Positions 41,701 to 50,839 of a stretch of 64,000 bases of DNA are shown here, in pieces; positions within the stretch are counted from its first letter, which is position 1, and each line of letters begins with the position of its first letter. Below the pieces are notes generated by a model, which was not told the origin of the DNA, ran no database searches, and saw only the letters and a program-made list of their open reading frames with translations. Source of the DNA: Drancourtella massiliensis. Lineage in GTDB: Bacteria > Bacillota > Clostridia > Lachnospirales > Lachnospiraceae. The position numbers and the translations under genes are program-made. The stretch lies in assembly GCF_016900655.1 (NCBI RefSeq), contig NZ_JACJKH010000008.1:1-64000 (forward strand), read 5' to 3'.

Positions 41701-42645
41701 ATGAAAGTCATTTTTATGGGAACACCGGATTTTTCCGTCGGAACACTGGAGGCGCTTCTTGAGGCAGGACATGAGGTTGTCCTTGCGGTGACACAGCCGG
41801 ACAAGCCGAAGGGAAGAGGAAAGGAAATGCAGTTTCCTCCGGTCAAGGAGACGGCTCTTCGGCATGGAATTGAGGTTTACCAGCCAAGAAGGATCCGGGA
41901 AAAAGAATGTATCGAGAAACTTGCCGCCTATCAGGCGGACATCATGGTTGTCATCGCTTTTGGACAGATTCTGCCAAAAGAGATTCTGGAGATGACGCCG
42001 TATGGCTGTGTCAATGTTCATGCCTCCCTGCTTCCGAAGTACCGGGGCGCGGCGCCGATTCAGTGGGCCGTGATCAACGGGGAAAAGGAAAGCGGAGTGA
42101 CGACCATGCAGATGGATGAAGGGCTGGATACCGGAGACATGCTGTTAAAGACAACGATTGTTCTGGATGAAAAGGAGACGGGAGGAAGCCTTCACGACAA
42201 ACTTTCAGATGCCGGGGCAAAGCTTTGTGTTGAAACATTAAAACGTCTGGAGGAAGGAAGCATCCAGCCGGAAAAGCAGGGAGAAAGCCCGACGGAATAT
42301 GCCCGGATGCTGAATAAAGCGATGGGAGCCATTGACTGGAATCAGGATGCGGTTTCTATTGAACGGCTGATCCGTGGTTTAAATCCATGGCCAAGTGCAT
42401 ATACTACATGGGACAACAAGACAATGAAAATCTGGGATGCGGATGTGACAGAAGATGTGCCGGGAACGGAAGATGCCGGACCGGGAGAGATCACGGCAGT
42501 GTCCAAAAAGGATTTCACAATAAAGACCGGAGAGAAGAGTCTGGTGATCCGGGAGCTTCAGATTCCGGGGAAAAAGCGGATGGACGCGGGTGCATTTCTG
42601 CGTGGATATCCGCTGGAAGCAGGAATGAGTTTAGGGGAGAACTGA
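41701..42645 (+). CDS. fmt: Methionyl-tRNA formyltransferase
   Basis: 314 residues. N-terminal formyl-transferase domain with MGTPDFSVGTLEALLEAGHE, catalytic CVNVHASLLPKYRGAAPIQW (Asn, His) and MDEGLDTGDML (Asp); C-terminal OB-like tRNA domain (~205-310). Transfers formyl from 10-formyl-THF to Met-tRNA-fMet. Follows def as in most Firmicutes. Confidence 0.96.
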   Translation: MKVIFMGTPDFSVGTLEALLEAGHEVVLAVTQPDKPKGRGKEMQFPPVKETALRHGIEVYQPRRIREKECIEKLAAYQADIMVVIAFGQILPKEILEMTPYGCVNVHASLLPKYRGAAPIQWAVINGEKESGVTTMQMDEGLDTGDMLLKTTIVLDEKETGGSLHDKLSDAGAKLCVETLKRLEEGSIQPEKQGESPTEYARMLNKAMGAIDWNQDAVSIERLIRGLNPWPSAYTTWDNKTMKIWDADVTEDVPGTEDAGPGEITAVSKKDFTIKTGEKSLVIRELQIPGKKRMDAGAFLRGYPLEAGMSLGEN

Positions 42646-42672
42646 TCTGAATAAAGAAAGGGAGAGGTAGAA

Positions 42673-43377
42673 ATGCCATTTTACTATTACTATGATCCGA
42701 CGTACAGCCTTGTACTGATCGGGCTCCTCCTTTGCCTTGCGGCATCGGCACGGGTCCGTTCCACCTATGCAAAGTACGGGAGAGTGCGGAGCCGTTCCGG
42801 GCTCACCGGACGGGAGGCTGCCGAGCGGATTCTGCGAAGCGCAGGGATCTACGATGTGCGGATCGAGCATGTGAGCGGAAATCTGACGGATCACTTTGAT
42901 CCGGGAAACAGGGTACTGCGCCTGTCAGATGCCACATATCAGTCTGCTTCTGTAGCGGCGGTTGGAGTGGCGGCCCACGAGTGCGGACACGCGATCCAGC
43001 ATTCACGGGGATATGCGCCGTTGAAAATCAGAAGCGCTATCGTTCCGGTGGCGAATTTTGGATCGGCCATCGCATGGCCATTGATCCTTCTGGGACTGTT
43101 ATTCAACAGCCGTTCTTCGTATCTGCTGATCCAGATCGGGATTCTGGCATTTTCGTTTGCCGTTTTGTTTCAGCTTGTTACCCTTCCGGTGGAGTTCAAC
43201 GCATCGAGAAGGGCAGTGCAGATTCTGGGAGAGAGCGGGATGCTGATTCCGGATGAGCTCTCCATGACGAAGAAAGTATTACGGGCTGCGGCGCTGACCT
43301 ATGTGGCAGGAGCCGCCTCGGCGATTCTGCAGCTTCTGCGTATCATTCTGCTGACAGGAGGAAGACGGCGTGAATAA
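42673..43377 (+). CDS. Zinc metallopeptidase, YugP family
   Basis: 234 residues. A first hydrophobic helix (~10-28), zinc-site helix VAAHECGHAIQHSRG (HExxH variant HECGH, ~96), then two or three membrane helices (~125-165 and ~205-230). PF04298-type membrane peptidase, conserved in this genomic position in Clostridia; its substrate is unknown. GGGAGAGG before ATG 42673. The last 8 nt overlap rsmB. Confidence 0.9.
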   Translation: MPFYYYYDPTYSLVLIGLLLCLAASARVRSTYAKYGRVRSRSGLTGREAAERILRSAGIYDVRIEHVSGNLTDHFDPGNRVLRLSDATYQSASVAAVGVAAHECGHAIQHSRGYAPLKIRSAIVPVANFGSAIAWPLILLGLLFNSRSSYLLIQIGILAFSFAVLFQLVTLPVEFNASRRAVQILGESGMLIPDELSMTKKVLRAAALTYVAGAASAILQLLRIILLTGGRRRE

Positions 43378-44680
43378 ACCGATCGAAGAAAGAGAACTGA
43401 TTCTTGCCATTTTGCTGGAAGTGACAAGAGACAAGGTGCCGGGCCACCTGGCCCTGTCAAGAGTCCTTAGCAAGTATCAGTATCTGGATAAAAGAGAACG
43501 TGCCTTCATCACAAGGGTGACGGAAGGAACGCTGGAGCATATGATCGAGATTGATTACATCATCGATCAGTTTTCCAAAACAAAAACAGCAAAAATGAAG
43601 CCGGTTATCCGTATTATTTTAAGAAGCGCGGTCTACCAGCTGAAGTATATGGATCAGGTACCGGCCTCCGCAGTCTGCAATGAGGCGGTAAGACTTGCAA
43701 AGAAGAGAGGATTTCAGAATCTTTCCGGATTTGTCAATGGAGTACTTAGGACCATCGCAAGACAGATGGATCAGGTGAAGCTTCCGGAGCATCCTCTTTC
43801 CAGACGTCTTTCTGTGCAGTATTCCATTCCGGAATGGATGGTGGAAATGTGGCTTTCGAGCTATCCGGAAGAGACGGTGGAGAAGATGCTTTCCTTTATG
43901 ATGGAAGAGCATCCGACCTGTATACGGTTTGACCCGGAACGGATCACCAAAGAGGAAATCAAAGCCCGCCTGAAAGAAGACGGAGTGGAAAAAGTGGAGG
44001 ATCATCCGGTTCTCCCGTATGCGCTGTGGATTTCCGGATACGATTATCTGGGCGGCCTGGAAACATTTGAAGAAGGACTGTTTTATGTGCAGGATGCAAG
44101 TTCCATGATGGCGGTGGAAAGCCTGCCGGTCAAGAAAGGCGATTCGATTATCGATGTCTGTGCCGCGCCGGGCGGGAAAGCGCTCCATGCGGCGGAAAAG
44201 CTTGCGGGAACCGGGCATGTGGACGCCAGAGACCTGACGGAATATAAAGTGGGACTCATCGAAGAGAATATCGGGCGCAGCGGGCTTACCAATATCAGCG
44301 CGCGGCAGCAGGACGCAAGAGTGTGCGATGAGGCTTCGGTTGAAACGGCGGACATCGTCATTGCCGATCTTCCATGTTCCGGCCTTGGCGTACTTGCCAC
44401 AAAGAAAGATATCCGTTACAATATGACGCCGGAGACACAAAAAGAGCTTGCCGCGCTTCAGCGGGAGATCTTGTCCGTGGTGCACCGTTATGTGAAGCCG
44501 GGCGGAACGCTTCTTTACAGCACCTGCACCATCAACCGGGAGGAGAACGAGGAAAATACAGCCTGGTTTCTGGAACAGCACAGGGAGTTTACGCTTGAAA
44601 AGGAAAAACAGTTCCTTCCGGGCATTGATCCGTGCGACGGATTTTACATAGCAGTTATGAAAAAACAGGAGTCGAAATAG
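43370..44680 (+). CDS. rsmB: 16S rRNA (cytosine-967 C5) methyltransferase RsmB
   Basis: 436 residues. N-terminal NusB-like RNA-binding domain (~5-140), then the SAM-dependent domain: VCAAPGGKALHAAEKL, IADLPCSGLGVLA (motif IV Cys) and LLYSTCTINREENEE (catalytic motif VI Cys). I call a GTG start at 43370, 8 nt after AGGAGGA; no ATG lies near. Between yugP and rlmN in the conserved operon. Confidence 0.94.
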   Translation: MNKPIEERELILAILLEVTRDKVPGHLALSRVLSKYQYLDKRERAFITRVTEGTLEHMIEIDYIIDQFSKTKTAKMKPVIRIILRSAVYQLKYMDQVPASAVCNEAVRLAKKRGFQNLSGFVNGVLRTIARQMDQVKLPEHPLSRRLSVQYSIPEWMVEMWLSSYPEETVEKMLSFMMEEHPTCIRFDPERITKEEIKARLKEDGVEKVEDHPVLPYALWISGYDYLGGLETFEEGLFYVQDASSMMAVESLPVKKGDSIIDVCAAPGGKALHAAEKLAGTGHVDARDLTEYKVGLIEENIGRSGLTNISARQQDARVCDEASVETADIVIADLPCSGLGVLATKKDIRYNMTPETQKELAALQREILSVVHRYVKPGGTLLYSTCTINREENEENTAWFLEQHREFTLEKEKQFLPGIDPCDGFYIAVMKKQESK

Positions 44681-45751
44681 ATGGAAAAGAAAGATATTGC
44701 GTCCTATACTCTTCAGGAACTGGAAGACGAGATGAAAGCCATCGGTGAAAAGCCGTTCCGGGCAAAGCAGATTTACGAGTGGATTCATGTAAAACTGGTG
44801 GAATCCTTTGATGAGATGACCAACGTATCCAAAGCTCTCCGGGAAAAGCTGGACCGGGAGTATGAGATCGCGACGGTAAGTCTGGTGGAACGGCAGATTT
44901 CCGGAATCGACGGAACGAACAAATTTCTCTTTGAGCTTTCGGACGGAAACATGATTGAGAGTGTCCTGATGAAATATAAACACGGAAACAGCATCTGCAT
45001 TTCCTCCCAGGTGGGATGCAGGATGGGGTGCCGCTTCTGCGCGTCAACCATCGGCGGACTGGTGCGAAACCTCACCGCGTCAGAGATGCTGAGAGAAGTA
45101 TATGAAGTGCAGAAAATCAGCGGGGAGCGGATCTCGAACATCGTTGTGATGGGAACGGGCGAACCCCTTGACAATTATGAGAATTTCGTCCGGTTTATCC
45201 GGATGGTCAGCGACGGGCACGGGCTTCACATCAGCCAGAGAAACATCACCGCATCCACCTGCGGGATTGTGCCGAATATCCGGCGCCTGGCGGATGAGAA
45301 ATTTCAGATCACGCTGGCGCTTTCCCTTCACGGATCCAACCAGGAGAAGCGTAAATCACTTATGCCCGTGGCAAATAAATATGAGCTGTCTGAAGTCCTT
45401 GCGGCGTGTGACGAGTACTTTGAAAAGACCGGAAGAAGGATCACGTTTGAGTACAGTCTGGTGCACGGGGTCAACGATACAGAAGAAGACATCCGGGAGC
45501 TGACGGCCCTTTTGAAGCATAGAAACTGCCACCTGAATCTGATTCCGGTCAACCCGGTAAGGGAAAATAATTTCAAAAGACCGGATAAAAAAACTGCAGG
45601 GATTTTTCAAAATAAACTTGAAAAAAATGGGATTAATGTTACTATAAGAAGAGAAATGGGCTCTGATATTGACGGAGCCTGTGGTCAGCTCAGAATAAAA
45701 CACAGAGACAATAATAAGGAGAATGAAAATGAAAACATTTTCAATGACTGA
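44681..45751 (+). CDS. rlmN: 23S rRNA/tRNA adenine-C2 methyltransferase RlmN
   Basis: 356 residues, radical SAM. Cluster motif GCRMGCRFCASTIGG (C-x3-C-x2-C), GTGEPLDNYENFVRF, TLALSLHGSNQEKR, and the methyl-carrying C-terminal Cys in GSDIDGACGQLR. Makes m2A2503 in 23S rRNA and m2A37 in some tRNAs. ATG 44681 directly follows the rsmB stop. The 3' end overlaps the phosphatase gene by 23 nt. Confidence 0.95.
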   Translation: MEKKDIASYTLQELEDEMKAIGEKPFRAKQIYEWIHVKLVESFDEMTNVSKALREKLDREYEIATVSLVERQISGIDGTNKFLFELSDGNMIESVLMKYKHGNSICISSQVGCRMGCRFCASTIGGLVRNLTASEMLREVYEVQKISGERISNIVVMGTGEPLDNYENFVRFIRMVSDGHGLHISQRNITASTCGIVPNIRRLADEKFQITLALSLHGSNQEKRKSLMPVANKYELSEVLAACDEYFEKTGRRITFEYSLVHGVNDTEEDIRELTALLKHRNCHLNLIPVNPVRENNFKRPDKKTAGIFQNKLEKNGINVTIRREMGSDIDGACGQLRIKHRDNNKENENENIFND

Positions 45752-46472
45752 TATTGGAAGAAAAAGAGAGGTCAATCAGGACTACGTGTTCGCTACAGAT
45801 GAAACGATCGGGAATCTCCCGAATCTTCTTGTGGTAGCTGACGGAATGGGCGGACATCGTGCGGGTGACTTTGCTTCCAGGTTTACCGTGGAGGTTCTGG
45901 CCGAAGAGGTACAGAACTGCAAAGAGACCCATCCTGAGACGATTCTTGGAAACTCGATCCAGGCGGCAAACGAGCGGCTTTTAGAAGAGGCCGAAAAGGA
46001 CAACAGGCTGGAGGGCATGGGAACGACGCTGGTTGCGGCCACGATACTGGATCATGTACTTTATTTTGCAAATGTCGGAGACAGCAGGCTCTATCTGATC
46101 AACAAGGAGATCCGCCAGCTTTCCAAAGACCACTCCATGGTGGAAGAGATGGTAAGGCTTGGAGGACTGACAGAAGAGGAGGCAAAGCATCATCCGGATA
46201 AAAATATCATCACACGTGCGATCGGGGTGAAGCAGAAAGTAGAGCCGGACTTTTTTGAGTACCGCTTAAAGGGCGGAGACATCATACTGATGTGCAGCGA
46301 CGGCCTCACGAATATGGTAGATGACGATGAAATTTTTCAGATTGTAAAGAGCGCACGTGATATAGTGGAAGCAGTGGAAAGTCTAATTCAAAGAGCAAAT
46401 GAAAACGGCGGCTCGGATAATATTGGAGTAGTACTGGCGCAGCCGTATGCAGATGAGGTGAGTGTATGGTAA
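45729..46472 (+). CDS. PP2C-family protein Ser/Thr phosphatase (PrpC/Stp)
   Basis: 247 residues. Metal-site motifs in order: MTDIGRKREVNQDYVF, VVADGMGGHRAGDFAS, NVGDSRLYLI, LMCSDGLTNMVDDDEI and ENGGSDNIGVVLA. It reverses phosphorylation by the kinase coded next. AAGGAGA is 6 nt before ATG 45729; ATG 45723 is too close to that site. Overlaps rlmN upstream and the kinase gene (7 nt) downstream. Confidence 0.93.
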   Translation: MKTFSMTDIGRKREVNQDYVFATDETIGNLPNLLVVADGMGGHRAGDFASRFTVEVLAEEVQNCKETHPETILGNSIQAANERLLEEAEKDNRLEGMGTTLVAATILDHVLYFANVGDSRLYLINKEIRQLSKDHSMVEEMVRLGGLTEEEAKHHPDKNIITRAIGVKQKVEPDFFEYRLKGGDIILMCSDGLTNMVDDDEIFQIVKSARDIVEAVESLIQRANENGGSDNIGVVLAQPYADEVSVW

Positions 46473-48571
46473 AAGATGGTATTGTATTAGGGGAGCGGTA
46501 TGAGATCCTCAGTAAGATCGGTGCCGGAGGCATGGCCGATGTTTACAAAGGACGCGACAATGTACTGAATCGTTATGTTGCCGTCAAAGTACTGAAAAAA
46601 GAATACCGGGAAGATGAAACCTATGTGAAGAAGTTCCGGTCGGAGGCTCAGGCCGCAGCCGGAATCATGAATCCGAATATTGTCAATGTCTATGATGTAG
46701 GCGTGGACCGCGGACTTTATTATATGGTAATGGAGCTGGTAGAGGGAATCACGCTGAAAGAATATATCGCAAAGAAAGAAAAGCTGACACCGAAAGAGGT
46801 AATCAGCATCACACTTCAGGTATGTGCCGGCATGGAGGCGGTACATAAAGGCCACATCATTCATCGTGATATCAAACCGCAGAATATTATTATTTCAAAT
46901 GAAGGAAAGGTAAAAGTAACCGACTTCGGTATTGCCAAGGCGGCAAGCTCTAATACAACGAGTTCCAATGCCATGGGATCGGTCCACTATACTTCACCGG
47001 AACAGGCAAGAGGGGGCTTTTCCGATGAAAAGAGCGACATCTATTCCATCGGTATTACGATGTATGAAATGGTGACCGGTCGTGTGCCGTTTGACGGAGA
47101 TTCCACAGTTGCGATTGCCATGAAGCATCTCCAGGAAGAGATCGTGCCGCCGTCAGAGTACGTGCCGATGCCGTACAGTCTTGAGCAGATCATCTTAAAA
47201 TGTACTCAGAAGAATCCGGATCTGAGATATCCAAACGTGACACTGCTCGCACAGGATCTTAGAAGATCACTTTCCGATCCGAATGGTGATTTCGTGAAGA
47301 ACGGCGCTGCCGCATACGGTGCAGGCGCTGATACTGTCATGATTTCCGAGTCAGACAGAAGGAAACTTCAGAATCAGTACGATGACGAGTATGATGATGA
47401 CGACAGATACGACGATGAGTACGATGACGGATACGACGATGACTATGACGATGGTTACGACGATGACGATTACGATACAAGAAACCTGAAAACCCACAGG
47501 AACAAAGAGGAACACACCGGCAAGAAGCCGAAGATGAGCAATATGATGAAGATCATTATTGCGCTGGTGGCAGTCCTTGTTGTCTGTGCGGCAGCTTACG
47601 GAATCGGAAGCGCGGTAGGCCTTTTTGGAGGAGGCTCCGGCAGTCAGGAAGAGGAAGAAGTCCGTATGGCGGACGTTCCGAATCTTGCCAACCTTGGCCT
47701 GACAGAAGACCAGGCAAGAGAAGCTGCCGAGAAAGCAGGATTCAAGCTGGAAGTATCCGGCACCGAAGCGTCTGACCAGGACGAAGGTACTGTCATCGAT
47801 CAGGATCCGGAATATGGAGAAGAGGCTGAGAGAGGAAGCACGATCAATGTTGTTTTAAGTGCAGGACCGTCGACCGTGACTGTTCCGGATGTAACCGGTG
47901 ATGATGTCAGCACGGCAACCGAGAAGATTGAGGCCGAAGGACTCAGCGTGGGTTCCACAAGTGAAGAGTACAGCGATGAGTACGATGAAGGAGAAGTGAT
48001 CCGGACGACACCGTCTTCCGGCAGTGAGGTGGAAGAAGGCTCCACAGTTAATCTGGTAGTCAGCCAGGGAGTAAATCCGGAGGATGAGATGGTGACAGTT
48101 CAGAGCTTTGTCGGCATGCCGGAGAGAAATCTGACATCCTGGGCGGAAGATAATGGCATCAACGTAGACCGGTCCGAGGACTACAGTGATGATGTGGGCG
48201 TAGGAAGAATCATTTCCCAGTCTCTGACATCCGGCACTGTGGCAAAAGGCACGACCATCAGCTACGTGGTGAGCCTTGGAGGAGAGCCGGACGAAGAAGA
48301 ACCGTCGGACAGCAGTAATAATAATGACAACAACAGCAGTGACAATACCAATAATGGAGGAAGCGATTCCTCATCCGGAAACGATTCCGGATCTTCTACA
48401 TCTTCGGATGGACCGGTCTGGGAGAGTAACATCGCATCCTGGGTACAGGAAAACGGAAATCCGAAATATAATGTGGAATACGAGGAAAATTCTTCAGTAA
48501 GCCGTGGACAGGTGATCCGTTACGAACAGAATTCTGACGGAAGTTACACCTTCTATGTAAGCCTCGGCTAA
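46466..48571 (+). CDS. prkC: Membrane Ser/Thr protein kinase with PASTA domains (PrkC/PknB type)
   Basis: 701 residues. Cytosolic kinase ~10-270: GAGGMADVYKG, VAVKVLK, HRDIKPQNIII, TDFGIAKA and GSVHYTSPEQARGG. A striking Asp/Tyr tract (~308-340, repeated YDDEYDD/GYDDDYD) and a basic stretch precede one transmembrane helix (~360-385). Outside are three PASTA domains (~395-610), a Ser/Asn/Gly linker (~615-650) and a C-terminal half-PASTA ending TFYVSLG. PASTA domains bind muropeptides or lipid II and link wall state to growth and, in spore formers, germination. Encoded with its phosphatase. Confidence 0.94.
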   Translation: MVKDGIVLGERYEILSKIGAGGMADVYKGRDNVLNRYVAVKVLKKEYREDETYVKKFRSEAQAAAGIMNPNIVNVYDVGVDRGLYYMVMELVEGITLKEYIAKKEKLTPKEVISITLQVCAGMEAVHKGHIIHRDIKPQNIIISNEGKVKVTDFGIAKAASSNTTSSNAMGSVHYTSPEQARGGFSDEKSDIYSIGITMYEMVTGRVPFDGDSTVAIAMKHLQEEIVPPSEYVPMPYSLEQIILKCTQKNPDLRYPNVTLLAQDLRRSLSDPNGDFVKNGAAAYGAGADTVMISESDRRKLQNQYDDEYDDDDRYDDEYDDGYDDDYDDGYDDDDYDTRNLKTHRNKEEHTGKKPKMSNMMKIIIALVAVLVVCAAAYGIGSAVGLFGGGSGSQEEEEVRMADVPNLANLGLTEDQAREAAEKAGFKLEVSGTEASDQDEGTVIDQDPEYGEEAERGSTINVVLSAGPSTVTVPDVTGDDVSTATEKIEAEGLSVGSTSEEYSDEYDEGEVIRTTPSSGSEVEEGSTVNLVVSQGVNPEDEMVTVQSFVGMPERNLTSWAEDNGINVDRSEDYSDDVGVGRIISQSLTSGTVAKGTTISYVVSLGGEPDEEEPSDSSNNNDNNSSDNTNNGGSDSSSGNDSGSSTSSDGPVWESNIASWVQENGNPKYNVEYEENSSVSRGQVIRYEQNSDGSYTFYVSLG

Positions 48572-48606
48572 GGACAGGATGCGGACAAACATACAAGGAG
48601 ACTTTC

Positions 48607-49485
48607 ATGAAGGGTAAGATTGTGAAAGGAATTGCCGGATTCTACTACGTTCACGTAGTAGAATCCGGTGTTTATGAATGTAAGGCAAAAGGGATCTTCC
48701 GAAAGGAGAAGATCAAACCGCTTGTAGGAGACAATGTCGAAATTGATGTGATCAATGAGTCGGAGAAAACGGGGAATATCACAGAGATCCTGCCAAGGAA
48801 AAATGAACTGATTCGTCCGGCGGTCGCAAATATCGATCAGGCACTGATTGTATTCGCGGTGACAAGCCCCAAACCCCATCTGAATCTGCTGGACAGGTTT
48901 CTGATTATGATGGAGAGCAAATCCATTCCGGTGACGCTCTGCTTTAATAAAAAGGATCTGGCAGACGAAAAAGAATGGGAACTGTTAAAAGAGACTTATG
49001 AAGCCTGCGGCTATCCGGTTATATTTACCAGCGCCGCAAAAGAGGAGAATATCGATCAGGTAAGGAAGATCCTGGAAGGAAAGACGACTGCCCTTGCGGG
49101 ACCGTCCGGTGTGGGAAAATCCTCACTGATCAATCTGCTGGATCCGAATGCCAATATGGAGACCGGAGAAATCAGCAGGAAGATTGAACGGGGACGCCAC
49201 ACAACGAGACATTCCGAACTGTTTTCCATTGGCGGGGAGACCTATATCATGGATACGCCGGGATTTGGTTCGCTGTATGTGAATGATTTTGAAAAAGAAG
49301 ATCTGAAGGATTATTTCCGTGAATTCAGACCTTACGAGGGAAGCTGCCGTTTTCAGGGATGCAGCCACATCCATGAACCGGGATGCGAGGTAAAGGAGGC
49401 ACTTTCAGAAGGATTCATTCCGAAGAGCAGATATGAAAATTATCTGGAGATGTACCGCGAACTGGAGCAGAAAAAGCGATATTGA
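48607..49485 (+). CDS. rsgA: Ribosome small-subunit-dependent GTPase A
   Basis: 292 residues. OB domain (~1-70), circularly permuted GTPase with G4 CFNKKDLAD before G1 GPSGVGKSSLINLL and G3 DTPGFGSL, then the zinc domain (CRFQGCSHIHEPGC). Assists late 30S maturation. Position after prkC is standard. Start codon is ATG 48607 after CAAGGAGA. Confidence 0.95.
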   Translation: MKGKIVKGIAGFYYVHVVESGVYECKAKGIFRKEKIKPLVGDNVEIDVINESEKTGNITEILPRKNELIRPAVANIDQALIVFAVTSPKPHLNLLDRFLIMMESKSIPVTLCFNKKDLADEKEWELLKETYEACGYPVIFTSAAKEENIDQVRKILEGKTTALAGPSGVGKSSLINLLDPNANMETGEISRKIERGRHTTRHSELFSIGGETYIMDTPGFGSLYVNDFEKEDLKDYFREFRPYEGSCRFQGCSHIHEPGCEVKEALSEGFIPKSRYENYLEMYRELEQKKRY

Positions 49486-49496
49486 GGAGGAAAAGC

Positions 49497-50159
49497 ATGA
49501 AATATATTTTGGCGCCGTCTCTTTTGGCGGCAGATTTTAAATGTCTTGCCGGGCAGATGAAAATGACAGAGGAAAACGGGGCAGAGTACCTGCACTTTGA
49601 TGTAATGGACGGGATGTTTGTACCAAGTATCTCTTTCGGGATGCCGGTATTAAAGTCCATCAAAGGAGCTACAGAGCAGGTGATGGACGTGCATCTGATG
49701 GTTCAGGAACCGGTCCGCTATGTGAAAGATTTTGCAGATGCAGGCGCGGATATCATTACGATCCATCTGGAAGCATGTCAGGATGTGAAGGAAACGATTC
49801 AGAAAATTAAGAACTGCGGGAAGAAGGCAGGGATTTCCATCTGTCCGCAGACGGATGCGGATCAGCTGCTCCCGTATATGGAACTTGTGGACATGATTCT
49901 TGTCATGAGTGTACAGCCTGGATTTGGAGGACAGAAGTTTATTCCGGAATCCATTGAAAAGATCAGGAAGGTACGCCGGATGATTACGGAATGCGGCCGG
50001 GACATTGATCTGGAAGTGGATGGAGGAATCTATCAGGACAATGTAGAGGAAGTGCTGAAAGCAGGGGCGAATGTAATTGTTGCAGGATCCGCGGTATTTG
50101 GCGGAGATCCGGGACAAAATACAAAGGCTATGATGGAGAGATTAAGACAATATGAGTAG
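49497..50159 (+). CDS. rpe: Ribulose-phosphate 3-epimerase
   Basis: 220 residues, TIM barrel. LAPSLLAADF, HFDVMDGMFVPSISFG (metal His/Asp), MDVHLMVQEP, MSVQPGFGGQKFI and LEVDGGIYQDN are all present. It interconverts ribulose-5-P and xylulose-5-P in the pentose phosphate pathway. ATG 49497 follows GAGGAGG by 6 nt, 11 nt after rsgA. Overlaps thiN by 8 nt. Confidence 0.95.
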   Translation: MKYILAPSLLAADFKCLAGQMKMTEENGAEYLHFDVMDGMFVPSISFGMPVLKSIKGATEQVMDVHLMVQEPVRYVKDFADAGADIITIHLEACQDVKETIQKIKNCGKKAGISICPQTDADQLLPYMELVDMILVMSVQPGFGGQKFIPESIEKIRKVRRMITECGRDIDLEVDGGIYQDNVEEVLKAGANVIVAGSAVFGGDPGQNTKAMMERLRQYE

Positions 50160-50808
50160 AGTGACAATCATCATCAGCGGAGGCGCGATTAACGATAATT
50201 TCGCACTTTCCGTACTGGAATCTTACGAATCGAAACGTATCATCGGAGTGGATAAAGGAGTGGAGTTTCTGTACAGGCACAAAATTGAGCCGGAGTACAT
50301 TGTAGGGGATTTTGACAGTATCTCAGAAGAAGTAATCCGCTATTACCGGGAGGAGACGAAAATTCCGATCCGGGAGTATAATCCGGTCAAGGATGCATCG
50401 GATACAGAGATCGCAATCCGGCTTGCCATTACACTTGGCTGCGACCGGATGATTATTCTGGGAGCAACGGGATGCAGGATTGACCATGTCTGGGCCAATG
50501 TACAGTCTCTGGAAATTGCCAGAAAGGCAGGAATACAGGCGGAGATTCTGGATTCATGCAACAGGATCCGGCTCTGCGACCGGGAAGTGCGCCTGAAACG
50601 GCGCAATGCATTCGGGAAATATTTTTCCCTGTTCCCGTTTGGAGGAGAGGTGGAAGATCTCACGATCCGTGGAGCGAAATATCCGCTGAACCATCATCAC
50701 CTGCTCCCGAACGACAGTCTCTGTGTCAGCAACGAGATCGCGGAAGACGAGCTTGTGATCACGTTTGCATACGGAACACTGATTTTGATGGAAACAAAAG
50801 ACGAGTAA
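50152..50808 (+). CDS. thiN: Thiamine diphosphokinase
   Basis: 218 residues. N-terminal catalytic part with IIGVDKGVEFL, VGDFDSISEEV and KDASDTEIAIRLAI, GATGCRIDHVWANVQSL, then a C-terminal beta domain. Transfers pyrophosphate from ATP to thiamine to make TPP, the cofactor needed by the PFOR at 52 kb. It is the last gene of the priA-to-thiN block; a 31-nt gap precedes ychF. Confidence 0.92.
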   Translation: MSRVTIIISGGAINDNFALSVLESYESKRIIGVDKGVEFLYRHKIEPEYIVGDFDSISEEVIRYYREETKIPIREYNPVKDASDTEIAIRLAITLGCDRMIILGATGCRIDHVWANVQSLEIARKAGIQAEILDSCNRIRLCDREVRLKRRNAFGKYFSLFPFGGEVEDLTIRGAKYPLNHHHLLPNDSLCVSNEIAEDELVITFAYGTLILMETKDE

Positions 50809-50839
50809 GAAATTTACAAAGAGAATGGAGAGAAATTAA

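Noticed and set aside
43619-44983. 454-residue open frame opposite rsmB/rlmN
   Set aside because: Antisense shadow of two conserved genes with clear motifs.
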